A program made the translations under genes and the position numbers. Below, one piece after another: positions 27,092-34,852 of a stretch of DNA of 56,674 bases (positions are counted from its first letter, which is position 1; each line of letters begins with the position of its first letter). The stretch spans positions 1 through 56,674 of the forward strand of contig NZ_LQOL01000075.1 of NCBI RefSeq assembly GCF_002101555.1, written 5' to 3'. The notes beneath the pieces are model-generated. The model was not told the origin of the DNA, searched no databases, and saw nothing but the letters and a program-made list of their open reading frames with translations. Origin of the DNA: Mycolicibacterium canariasense. Lineage in GTDB: Bacteria; Actinomycetota; Actinomycetes; Mycobacteriales; Mycobacteriaceae.

Positions 27092-28471
27092 TCAGGCCGC
27101 TCCGAGACCGGTGACCGGCGACGTGAGCGCCGTCGTCGTCACCCCGTCAGGCCAGCGTAAGCGCACACCGGGCGAGGCGGTGAGCGACCCGCAGACGGCG
27201 GTCGTGACCCCGGGTGGCGAACCGGCCGGTGCGCCGCCACCCGCGGTGAGCATCGCGTAACCGGGGAAACAGGTCAGCCACGAACCCATCGCCGCGCCCG
27301 CCGGGCGCGGGATGGCCGCGACGTCGAGTTCGGCGCCGGTCCCGCCGGCTTCGGCCAGCATGCCCAGGGTCCCGACGATGCCCGCCATGCTGACATCCTT
27401 GGCGGCCCGCGGCTCCATCCGGGCGACCAGGCCGGTCATGGCGCGCAGATCGGCGCCGCTGCGACCGCTTGTCGAATCCCATTGCCGGCCCGTGTATCCG
27501 GGGCGCCAGTTGCCGGTGAGGTCGGCGGTGAGCGCCAGCGGGTCACCGGCCCGCCCGCCGCCGCCGGGCACCGGTGTGCCGGTTCGGCCCAGGGCGGTGA
27601 CGGCCAGCGCCGCCGGGACACCGAGCTGGGTGTGCCCACCCAGCACCGGTACCTCCCATGCCCGCGAGGCCGCCGCGACACCGCCGATGATGCGATCCAG
27701 CAATGCCCGGGTGGGGGCGCCGACCGCGTCCAGCAGTCCCAGCGGCGCGGCCCCCATGGCGGTCAGGTCGTTGACGTTCACCAGCACCGAGCACCAGCCC
27801 GCCCACTCCGGGTCGCGCTCGACCATGGACGGGATGATGGCGTCGCACGCGGCGATCAGATCGCTGCCGGGAACCGGCGCCCCGTCGTCGCCGACGAACC
27901 CGGCCGGGCCGAGCGCTCCCGCCGTCGAGCGCAGCGGCGCCAGGGCCGGGCCGAGGAACGTCTTGGTGGCCGCGGTGAGCGCCCGGAACGGGTTCAGCGG
28001 CCAGCGGATCAACGTGTGCGGCCGGCCGACGAACTCGGTGTGCCGCAGGGTCTGCCAGCCGAGCGCGGCGAACATCGGCAGGTAGCGCCGTTGCACGGTG
28101 GCCTCGAAGCGCAGCACCCCGGCCGATTCGGCGTGCGCGCACGCGGCGCGGATCAGGGCCGGGCCGATGCCGCTGGGCGCGTCGGGCTGGGCCACCAGCC
28201 GGCTCCCGGTCCACCAACCCAGGTCCACGTCGCCGACGGGCGCCAGTCGCACGCCGCCGAGAACACCCCCGCCCGGCGCGGTGGCGACCAGCACCACGGT
28301 GCGCGGATCGTCGTCGATGTCGTCGTGGTCCGTGCCGGCGAACAGGCCCTGTTCGCCGACGAAGGCACTGCGGCGCAGCCTCCGGTAGGCATCGAGTTCG
28401 GTGCCGTCGGCGGGATGGATGAGAAGCGCTGCGGCCTTGCGGGTTCCGGCCAGAATGGACAGTTCGGTCAT
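27092..28471 (-). CDS. Fused GNAT acetyltransferase and AIR-synthase-like protein (NitE-NitF type)
   Basis: The 459-residue product joins two genes that are separate in many Nit1C clusters. Residues 1-155 are a GNAT domain (FVGEQGLFAGTDHDDID, RLVAQPDAPSGIGPALIRAAC, MFAALGWQTL). Residues 190-440 are a PurM-type AIR-synthase fold with GDDGAP, VLVNVNDLTAMGAAPLG, LGGHTQLG and KDVSMAGIVGTLGML. GNAT domains transfer acyl groups and PurM-type enzymes activate an amide with ATP; the substrate is unknown. The ATG at 28471 shares one base with the stop of nitD (TGATG). Confidence 0.88.
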   Translation of the reverse strand: MTELSILAGTRKAAALLIHPADGTELDAYRRLRRSAFVGEQGLFAGTDHDDIDDDPRTVVLVATAPGGGVLGGVRLAPVGDVDLGWWTGSRLVAQPDAPSGIGPALIRAACAHAESAGVLRFEATVQRRYLPMFAALGWQTLRHTEFVGRPHTLIRWPLNPFRALTAATKTFLGPALAPLRSTAGALGPAGFVGDDGAPVPGSDLIAACDAIIPSMVERDPEWAGWCSVLVNVNDLTAMGAAPLGLLDAVGAPTRALLDRIIGGVAAASRAWEVPVLGGHTQLGVPAALAVTALGRTGTPVPGGGGRAGDPLALTADLTGNWRPGYTGRQWDSTSGRSGADLRAMTGLVARMEPRAAKDVSMAGIVGTLGMLAEAGGTGAELDVAAIPRPAGAAMGSWLTCFPGYAMLTAGGGAPAGSPPGVTTAVCGSLTASPGVRLRWPDGVTTTALTSPVTGLGAA

Positions 28472-29526
28472 CACGCCCCCAGGTTCTGCAGTACCGAGCA
28501 GGCGCCGCATGCCGCGCACCCGGCCCGCTGGTCGGCCCCGGCCATTCCTGCCATGGCCAGCCGGGCGGCAACCTCACGGGACACCTTCTCCACCAGTGCG
28601 GCATCCGGTGCCGCGGCGCCGTCGACATCGACGGCCAGTGATCCCGGCTGCGGTCGGTAGGGCACCACGAACGGGTAGACGCCCATCTCGATCAATTCGG
28701 CTGCCCCGCTGATAAATTCGTCGGGGTCCTCGCCGAGCCCGACCAGCAGGTAGGTGGACACCTGGTTGCGGCCGAACACCCGCACGGCCTCGCGCCAGGC
28801 GGCCCGGTAGCTGTCCATCGGCACGGTGGCCTTGCCCGGCATCCAGCGCCGCCGCACCTCGTCGTCGAGGGATTCGACGTGGATGCCGATGGCGTCGGCA
28901 CCCGCGTCGCGCAGTTCGGTCAGCACGCCCAGATCGGCCGGTGGCTCACACTGCACCTGGATGGGCAGGTCCGGGACGGCCGCTTTGACCGCCCGCACAC
29001 ACCGGGCCAGATGCCGTGCGCCGCGGTCGGTTCCGGCGGACGTGCCGGTGGTCATCACCATCTGGGTGACGCCGTCCAGCCGGACGGCGGCCGCGGCCAC
29101 CTCGGCGAGTTCGGCGGGGCGTTTCACCGCGGTGGTGGCACCGCTGCGCAGCGACTCCTCGATGGTGCAGAACCGGCACCGCTGGTCTTCGACGTAGCGG
29201 ATGCAGGTCTGCACCACGGTGGTGGCCAGCACGTTGCGGCCGTGCAGCCGGGCGAGCTTCTCGTACGGCACCCCCTCGGCGGTGGTCAGGTCGTAGAACC
29301 GGGGCCGGTTGACGACCTCAACGTCCAGGCCGGTGTCCTCGCCGTCGAGCAGCACCCGGGTGCCGTCGAATACGAACGGGCTCTGCGGGTTCCGCGGGAT
29401 GGCGGCGTTGAGACCGTCGATGACGAGGTGGCCGTCGGCGCTCGGTCCGGCGCCTGCGGTGCGGCTGACCGGTGGTCGGCCGCGGAAGCCCAACAGGGCC
29501 AGGTCGACACGCGTGGATACTGACAT
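28471..29526 (-). CDS. nitD: Radical SAM enzyme NitD (MSMEG_0568 family)
   Basis: This 351-residue radical SAM protein is of the nitrogen-starvation cluster family. The 4Fe-4S cysteines are Cys108, Cys117 and Cys120 (QTCIRYVEDQRCRFCTI), a CX8CX2C spacing, not the usual CX3CX2C. A TTGTSAG segment follows in the SAM-binding position, then the TIM-barrel strands. The C-terminus adds CAACGAC, a possible auxiliary cluster site. The ATG at 29526 has GGGGAG at good spacing, ten bases after nitH. Confidence 0.9.
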   Translation of the reverse strand: MSVSTRVDLALLGFRGRPPVSRTAGAGPSADGHLVIDGLNAAIPRNPQSPFVFDGTRVLLDGEDTGLDVEVVNRPRFYDLTTAEGVPYEKLARLHGRNVLATTVVQTCIRYVEDQRCRFCTIEESLRSGATTAVKRPAELAEVAAAAVRLDGVTQMVMTTGTSAGTDRGARHLARCVRAVKAAVPDLPIQVQCEPPADLGVLTELRDAGADAIGIHVESLDDEVRRRWMPGKATVPMDSYRAAWREAVRVFGRNQVSTYLLVGLGEDPDEFISGAAELIEMGVYPFVVPYRPQPGSLAVDVDGAAAPDAALVEKVSREVAARLAMAGMAGADQRAGCAACGACSVLQNLGA

Positions 29527-29536
29527 CGGGGCTCCC

Positions 29537-30805
29537 CTAGATCGCGACGGCGTCGGTGTGGAAGGTGCGACGGCGAACCTTGGCGTTGATGGTTTCGGCG
29601 ACGTGTCTGGCGTCGCGGTCGATGCCCAGGAAGCGGCCCGAGCCCCAGGTGTGCATCCACGGCAGGCCGATGAAGCTCAGCCCGTCGACGTTGGTGATGC
29701 CGCGGGTCTGCATGGGCCGGCCGGCACCGTCGAAGGCGCTGGCCTCGATCCAGCGGTAGTCGGGCCGGTAGCCGATGGCCCACACGATGCTGGTGATACC
29801 GGCCTCGGTCAGATCCAGTGTGGTGGTCTCGCTTTCGGGTGACCAGACCGGCGCGTACCGGGACGGCGGCGGCGCGTCGATACCCGCGGCGTCGATGTAG
29901 CGGTCGATATCCGAGCAGATCGAGTTGTAGACCGCGTCGGCGTGGTCCAGTGCCTTGGCCAGGGTGGGCTCGAACCGCAGTAGCGCGTCCTTGCCGTCGG
30001 CCAGGGTGCCGTAGAGCTTCATCCCCTCGGCGGCGAACTGGCGCAGGTCGACATCGCGGCCGCCGTCGCGGCCGGTGACGTAGTGGTTGGTCTTCTCGAT
30101 CGCGGCCTTGCCACCCGGATATTGTTGAGCCGGCTTGTCGTACAGGCCCATATCGGCCAGCCAGGTCATGCAGTCCCGGCCGCGGTAGAAGCGCGCCACC
30201 CGAGGCGCGCTGCCGACGGCCAGGTGTACCTGCCGGCCGGCCAGGTGCAGGTCCTCGGCGATCTGGGCACCCGATTGTCCGGTGCCGACCACCAGCACCG
30301 CACCGTCGGGTAACTGGTCGGCATTGCGGTAGAGCTCGGAGTGGATCTGGGTGACGTCGGTGTCGAGTGTGTTGGCGTAGGCGGGGATCACGGGAAGCGG
30401 GTAGCCGCCGGTGGCGATGACGGCGTGGTCGCAGCGCAGCGTCTCCCGCCCGTCGAGGGTGAGTTCGAACCCGCCGTCGGGCCCCTGCGCCAGCCGGGTC
30501 ACCCGGGTGTGGGTACGCAGTGGCGGGGTGAAGGTGTCCAGCCAGCCGGCCAGCCAGGCCACCACTTCGTCTCGGGTCATGAAGCCGTCCGGGTCCGGTC
30601 CGGTGTAGGTGTAGCCGGGCAGTTTGCAGTGCCAGTTGGGTGTCACCAGAGTGAAGTTGTCCCAACGGGTGTCGGCCCAGGCGTGCACCGGGGTCTGGGC
30701 TTCCAGCACGACGTGCTCGATACCCATCCGGCTCAGATACCAGCTGACCGACAGCCCGGCCTGCCCGCCGCCGATGATGGCGACCGGGGTGTGGGTGGTG
30801 GTCAT
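29537..30805 (-). CDS. nitH: FAD/NAD(P)-dependent oxidoreductase NitH (MSMEG_0569 family)
   Basis: This 422-residue flavoprotein has two Rossmann motifs: IIGGGQAGLSVS for FAD near residue 10 and VVGTGQSGAQIAED for NAD(P)H near residue 170. It also has the ATGGY and WAIGYRPDYRW segments of flavin monooxygenase-like enzymes. The likely reaction is an oxygenation or oxidation on the operon's small molecule. The ATG overlaps the nitG stop by four bases (ATGA). Confidence in class is high; in substrate, none. Confidence 0.9.
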   Translation of the reverse strand: MTTTHTPVAIIGGGQAGLSVSWYLSRMGIEHVVLEAQTPVHAWADTRWDNFTLVTPNWHCKLPGYTYTGPDPDGFMTRDEVVAWLAGWLDTFTPPLRTHTRVTRLAQGPDGGFELTLDGRETLRCDHAVIATGGYPLPVIPAYANTLDTDVTQIHSELYRNADQLPDGAVLVVGTGQSGAQIAEDLHLAGRQVHLAVGSAPRVARFYRGRDCMTWLADMGLYDKPAQQYPGGKAAIEKTNHYVTGRDGGRDVDLRQFAAEGMKLYGTLADGKDALLRFEPTLAKALDHADAVYNSICSDIDRYIDAAGIDAPPPSRYAPVWSPESETTTLDLTEAGITSIVWAIGYRPDYRWIEASAFDGAGRPMQTRGITNVDGLSFIGLPWMHTWGSGRFLGIDRDARHVAETINAKVRRRTFHTDAVAI

Positions 30806-31086
30806 GGCTGCTCCATCCGGGTGATCTGCACGAGGGCCTGCTGCGGGAAGCGGGCGGCGGCGACGCCGATGCGTTCGGCGGTATCGGCCGCCGAGGTGCA
30901 GGCGAATCCGAACTTGGCCCGTACCCGCTCGCTTGCCTCGCCGAGTGCGCGGGTGGAGCGGTCGACGAAATCGCCCACGGTGTAGTGCGTTCCGGCGCTC
31001 AGATAGTCGTGCATGACCAGGCTCGGCGAGTAGCAGCGCTGGGTACTGCCGTCGGGCCAGCGCACCTCGAAGGTCATCTCAGGCAT
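30802..31086 (-). CDS. nitG: MSMEG_0570 family nitrogen-starvation protein (NitG)
   Basis: This is a small 94-residue protein (MPEMTFEVRWPDGS, then a helical C-terminal half with FGFACTSAADTAERIG). It belongs to the family always found in Nit1C clusters, and its function is unknown. I chose the ATG at 31086, which overlaps the nitC stop by eight bases and begins the usual MPEMTF; the internal ATG at 31077 is an alternative. The SAADTAERIG end could bind a cofactor or partner. Confidence 0.85.
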   Translation of the reverse strand: MPEMTFEVRWPDGSTQRCYSPSLVMHDYLSAGTHYTVGDFVDRSTRALGEASERVRAKFGFACTSAADTAERIGVAAARFPQQALVQITRMEQP

Positions 31087-31948
31087 GGGCGAACTCTTCG
31101 GTGAGCGGGCCGTAGACGTCGGGCCTGCGGTCGCGCAAGTGGAACATGCCGGCCCGCATGGTGCGGAACGTATGGTCGATGTCGACCTCGGCGACGGCGA
31201 TGCCGCTACCGAGAAGCGTTGTCGCCAGGATGTTTCCGCCCGGATCGACAATCTTGGCGTTGCCGACGTAGCGCAGCGAGCCGAAGGTTCCACTCTGGTT
31301 GGAGGCGATCCAGAAGACCTGGTTGTCCAGGGCACGGGCGGTGTCGAAGAGGTTGAAGCGGTAGGTCCAGCGGTCGTCCTGCAGATTCTCGGCGGTGGCG
31401 GTGCGTGCCGCCGGCCAGGCCGACAGGCTGGCGATGATCTGGGCGCCGGCCAGTGCCATCACGCGGGCGGCTTCGGGAAATGCCTTGTCGTAGCAGATCT
31501 GCAGGCCCACCCGGCCGACCGGGGTGTCGAAGACGTCGTAACCGGAACCCGCCGAATACGACATGCCCTCCCCCAGCGGCTGGTGCACCTTGCGGTAGCT
31601 GCCGTAGACGGTGTTGCCGTCCAGCACCGCCGCGGCGTTGTAGCGGGTCTCGCCGTCGTCGGCCAGCTCGCAGAACCCGATGGCGATCACCAGGTCGCCC
31701 ACGATCTGCTGCACCCGGGCGATCTCCGGCCCGTCGAGCCGGATGGCCGGCGGCAGTGAGCGTTTGGTGGTCTTCACGGTATCGCCGTGATTGCCCAGTG
31801 AGGACAGGTAGCCGCCGATGGCGGCCTCGGGGAACACCAGGAAGTCGACGCCCTTAGCGCGGGCATCCTCGGTGAGCGCCTCGATCAGCGCGTAATTCTG
31901 TTCCAGATCCCGGGTGAAGTTGGCCGAGACCGCGGCAAGTGTGGTCAT
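31079..31948 (-). CDS. nitC: Nitrilase NitC (Nit1C-type)
   Basis: This 289-residue member of the nitrilase branch has an intact triad: Glu41 (VFPEAAIGGY), Lys120 (YRKVHQP) and Cys152 (LQICYDKAFPE). NitC-type enzymes belong to clusters linked to nitrile or cyanide nitrogen use and nitrogen starvation. The ATG at 31948 starts 8 bases after nitB, with a weak AGGGCGCATC leader. It is paired with the catalytically inactive paralogue at 26238-27083. Confidence 0.93.
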   Translation of the reverse strand: MTTLAAVSANFTRDLEQNYALIEALTEDARAKGVDFLVFPEAAIGGYLSSLGNHGDTVKTTKRSLPPAIRLDGPEIARVQQIVGDLVIAIGFCELADDGETRYNAAAVLDGNTVYGSYRKVHQPLGEGMSYSAGSGYDVFDTPVGRVGLQICYDKAFPEAARVMALAGAQIIASLSAWPAARTATAENLQDDRWTYRFNLFDTARALDNQVFWIASNQSGTFGSLRYVGNAKIVDPGGNILATTLLGSGIAVAEVDIDHTFRTMRAGMFHLRDRRPDVYGPLTEEFAHA

Positions 31949-31956
31949 GATGCGCC

Positions 31957-32478
31957 CTAGACCATGTAGGTCGAGTTGATGATGGCGCCCTTGCGGGCGT
32001 AGTAGATGAGCGCGTCCTGCACGTCGAGCGGATGCGCAGGGATGACGCCGGCGATGAGATCCTCTTCGCGGCCGCCGTGCAGGGCCAGCCCGAACCGGCA
32101 GGCGAACACGGTGCCGCCCTCGGAGATGAAGGTGGCCAGCGCGTCGTTGATGTTCTGCTCGCCGGGGAATCCGGAGTCGCCGGTCTTCGGAAAGCCGCGG
32201 GTGGCAAGGCAATTGATGGCGCCCGGCCCGTAGAAGTAGATGGCCGACTCGAAGCCCTTGCGTAGCGCGCGGGTGGCCTGCAACACCGCGACGAAGGAGA
32301 CCGAGGATTCGTGGGCGATTCCGTGCACCAGGGTGAAGTAGCTTTCACCTTCCTCGGCCTGGTAGTCGGGGAAGATCTTGGTACCGCCGTAGATGTTCGA
32401 GCCCTTGGGCAGCGACGGGTGCGGGATCTCGGCCAGCGAGGTGGCGATGTTCTCGGCGATGGATGCATCAAATGCCAT
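31957..32478 (-). CDS. nitB: MSMEG_0572/Sll0783 family protein (NitB)
   Basis: This 173-residue protein of unknown function is the first gene of the operon and a hallmark of Nit1C clusters (Sll0783 in Synechocystis is nitrogen-starvation induced). It resembles a DsrE-like fold (ESAIYFYGPGAINCLATRG). Cys85-type residues and conserved Gly-rich loops are present. The ATG at 32478 has GGAG six bases upstream; a TTG at 32517 would extend it by 13 residues through an inverted repeat and is less likely. Confidence 0.9.
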   Translation of the reverse strand: MAFDASIAENIATSLAEIPHPSLPKGSNIYGGTKIFPDYQAEEGESYFTLVHGIAHESSVSFVAVLQATRALRKGFESAIYFYGPGAINCLATRGFPKTGDSGFPGEQNINDALATFISEGGTVFACRFGLALHGGREEDLIAGVIPAHPLDVQDALIYYARKGAIINSTYMV

Positions 32479-32503
32479 GGAGGACTCCAAGTTTGGGGTG
32501 GTG

Positions 32504-32544
32504 TTGGATGTCTCCAATTACAGGCCGCCACCATTACCGGGTGG
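32504..32544. promoter_or_regulatory. Two dyads upstream of the nit operon
   Basis: TTGGA-N4-TCCAA (32504-32517) and CCACC-N7-GGTGG (32528-32544) lie 26-66 bases before the nitB start, in a 209-base gap that otherwise has no gene. They are plausible operator sites for the operon. No regulator gene is in the cluster, so the factor would be encoded elsewhere. Confidence 0.35.
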
Positions 32545-32687
32545 TTAGGGATGGAATACATCTGCATTGCGAGGTGCTCACCGCCGAAACGGGCCCGTAA
32601 CACAGCCGACGGCACGTTGACTTGGAGGCCATGGCGCAGAAGTACGAGCAGACGACGCCCTGAGCGCCGCGTGAACGCGCGCGCGAG

Positions 32688-33542
32688 CTACAGCGCCAGG
32701 CGGACGAGTGCCGCAGTGCGGGCCAGGCCCGGGAAGGCGGCCGCGGTGGCCCGCGGGTGCAGTGCGTGCACGGCGAGGCGGAACATCAACGCGCGCAACA
32801 CCATCTGCGGCCACTCCGGCAGCGGGCTCCAGCGCTCGAGCAGACCGTCGTCGGCGTCGCCCCAGGCCAATGCGTCCACGACGACGACCCCGGCCGCCCA
32901 CGCCGCGGGCCGCCAGTACGGGGTGATGTCGGTGATACCCGGTGCGGCCGCCCCGGCGAAGAGCACGGTGCCGTACAGGTCGCCGTGCACCAGCTGACTG
33001 GGACTGCGGGTGGGCTTGCGCAGGGTGGCCAGCTGATTGATCAGCTCGATCGACTTCTGTCCGTCGGCCGAGCCGGGCGACACCCGTGCGCCGGCCGGCA
33101 GCGCGTGCAACGGCCGGTCCTCCCACGCCGCCCGGTCGGCGGCGATGAACACGTCGACATCCGACCACGGGGCCACCGGGGGCTGGGTGAGGAATCGGGG
33201 CCGCTCCAAATTGGCCGTCGCCTCGTGCAATCGCACCGACGCGGACACCACCTCGTCGTGTCGCGGCTCAGGGGTGCCCGCGACGAAGGTGTCGGCGCGC
33301 CAACCCGCGACGACGTAGCGGCCGTCGGTGGAGCGGACCGGCCGAGCCAACCGGATACCGTCGGCGAAGAGGGTCTCGCGCACCTTGGCCGACCAGGCCG
33401 CGCGCGCATGGTCGGCGACCATGGACAGCACCACTTCGCCACAGCGCCAGCCGCCCTCCCAACTGGAACCCAGCGGGACGGGACGCAACCCGGCCAGACC
33501 GAATGCCGCCAACACGTGGTCAGGTGGCAGTTCGTCAGTCAC
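32688..33542 (-). CDS. Phosphotransferase-fold protein (TIGR02569 type, Rv3205c homologue)
   Basis: The 284-residue protein has a kinase-like/aminoglycoside-phosphotransferase fold with the catalytic LVHGDLYGTVLF loop and TDITPYWRP in place of the usual D-x-D metal motif. It is conserved in actinobacteria, with unknown substrate. I chose the GTG at 33542 (VTDELPPDHVLAAFGL) as in the orthologue; an earlier start at 33572 is possible. It lies 37 bases after moeZ on the same strand, and the nit operon follows. Confidence 0.85.
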   Translation of the reverse strand: MTDELPPDHVLAAFGLAGLRPVPLGSSWEGGWRCGEVVLSMVADHARAAWSAKVRETLFADGIRLARPVRSTDGRYVVAGWRADTFVAGTPEPRHDEVVSASVRLHEATANLERPRFLTQPPVAPWSDVDVFIAADRAAWEDRPLHALPAGARVSPGSADGQKSIELINQLATLRKPTRSPSQLVHGDLYGTVLFAGAAAPGITDITPYWRPAAWAAGVVVVDALAWGDADDGLLERWSPLPEWPQMVLRALMFRLAVHALHPRATAAAFPGLARTAALVRLAL

Positions 33543-33579
33543 GCACGTCAGCCTAAGCGGTGCCTGCGTCACAGAGCGC

Positions 33580-34755
33580 TCAGTACATCACCATGTCGGG
33601 TTCGAGTTGTTTCGCCCACGCCACGATGCCGCCCTGCAGGTGCAGTGCCTCCGCGAACCCGGCCTTCTTCACGGCGGCGAGGGCCTCGGCCGACCGGATG
33701 CCGGTTTTGCAGTACAGCACCGGGACCCGGTCCTGCGGCAGCTGTGCCAGACCGCTGCCGGCCTCCAGCGCCGACTTGGGGATGAGCTCGGCACCCTCGA
33801 TGTGGTTGATCTCCCACTCGACGGGTTCGCGCACGTCGATCAGGGCGACCGGCTTGCCGGAGTCCAGCAGCTCGCGCAGCTCCAGCGGGGTGACCGTGGA
33901 GCCGACCGACGCGGCCGCGGCCTCGTCGGTGATGACACCGCAGAAGGCCTCGTAGTCGATCAGTTCGGTGATCTTCTCCCGGGCGGGGTCCTTGCGGATC
34001 TTGATGGTCCGGTAGCTCATGTCCAGCGCGTCATACACCATCAGCCGGCCCAGCAGGGTTTCGCCGATGCCGGTGATGAGCTTGATGGCCTCGGTTCCCA
34101 TCACCGAGGCGATGGAGGCGCACAGGATGCCCAGCACGCCGCCTTCGGCGCAGGACGGCACCATGCCCGGCGGCGGCGGTTCGGGGTACAAGTCACGGTA
34201 GTTCAGGCCGAGATCGTCGGGGGCGTCCTCCCAGAACACCGACACCTGGCCCTCGAACCGGTAGATCGAGCCCCACACGTACGGCTTGTGCGCCAGCACG
34301 GCGGCGTCGTTCACCAGATAGCGGGTTGCGAAGTTGTCGGTGCCGTCCAGGATGAGGTCGTATTGGGCGAACAGGTCGACCGCGTTGTCCGGTTCCAGGC
34401 GCAGCTCGTGCAACACCACGTTGACGTACGGGTTGACCTCGAGCACCGAGTCGCGCGCGCTCTGTGCCTTGGACCGGCCGATATCGGACTGGCCGTGGAT
34501 GATCTGGCGCTGCAGGTTCGACTCGTCGACCACGTCGAACTCGACGATGCCGATGGTGCCGACGCCGGCGGCGGCCAGGTACAGCAGCGTCGGGGATCCC
34601 AGGCCGCCGGCACCGATGACCAGCACCTTGGCGTTCTTGAGACGCTTCTGCCCGTCCAGCCCGAGATCCGGGATGATCAGGTGACGGCTGTACCGAGAGA
34701 CCTCGTCGCGGGTCAGTTCGGCGGCTGGTTCCACCAGCGGTGGTAGCGACGTCAC
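33580..34755 (-). CDS. moeZ: MoeZ adenylyltransferase-sulfurtransferase
   Basis: This 391-residue E1-like ThiF/MoeB domain is fused to a rhodanese. The ATP-binding GAGGLGS is near residue 49, and the adenylation-domain RDLYPEPPPPGMVPSCAEGG segment carries the E1-like Cys. The rhodanese active-site Cys is in LYCKTGIRS. It activates the C-terminal glycine of small sulphur-carrier proteins (MoaD, CysO) and loads sulphur. The GTG at 34755 has a perfect AAGGAGG at seven bases. Confidence 0.95.
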   Translation of the reverse strand: MTSLPPLVEPAAELTRDEVSRYSRHLIIPDLGLDGQKRLKNAKVLVIGAGGLGSPTLLYLAAAGVGTIGIVEFDVVDESNLQRQIIHGQSDIGRSKAQSARDSVLEVNPYVNVVLHELRLEPDNAVDLFAQYDLILDGTDNFATRYLVNDAAVLAHKPYVWGSIYRFEGQVSVFWEDAPDDLGLNYRDLYPEPPPPGMVPSCAEGGVLGILCASIASVMGTEAIKLITGIGETLLGRLMVYDALDMSYRTIKIRKDPAREKITELIDYEAFCGVITDEAAAASVGSTVTPLELRELLDSGKPVALIDVREPVEWEINHIEGAELIPKSALEAGSGLAQLPQDRVPVLYCKTGIRSAEALAAVKKAGFAEALHLQGGIVAWAKQLEPDMVMY

Positions 34756-34852
34756 CGTCGGCCTCCTTGAGTCGATCGCAATCCTGGCGTCAATCTCACC
34801 AGGCCCACAGCTTCAACGGTAATCCAGGGGTAAACCTTCCCCGGCGCGACCA

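Noticed and set aside
32631..32663. A 10-codon frame (MAQKYEQTTP) with GGAGG close before the ATG on the plus strand
   Set aside because: The ribosome site is only two bases from the ATG, the peptide resembles nothing I know and it lies in the gap opposite the nit operon's promoter; chance is enough to explain it.
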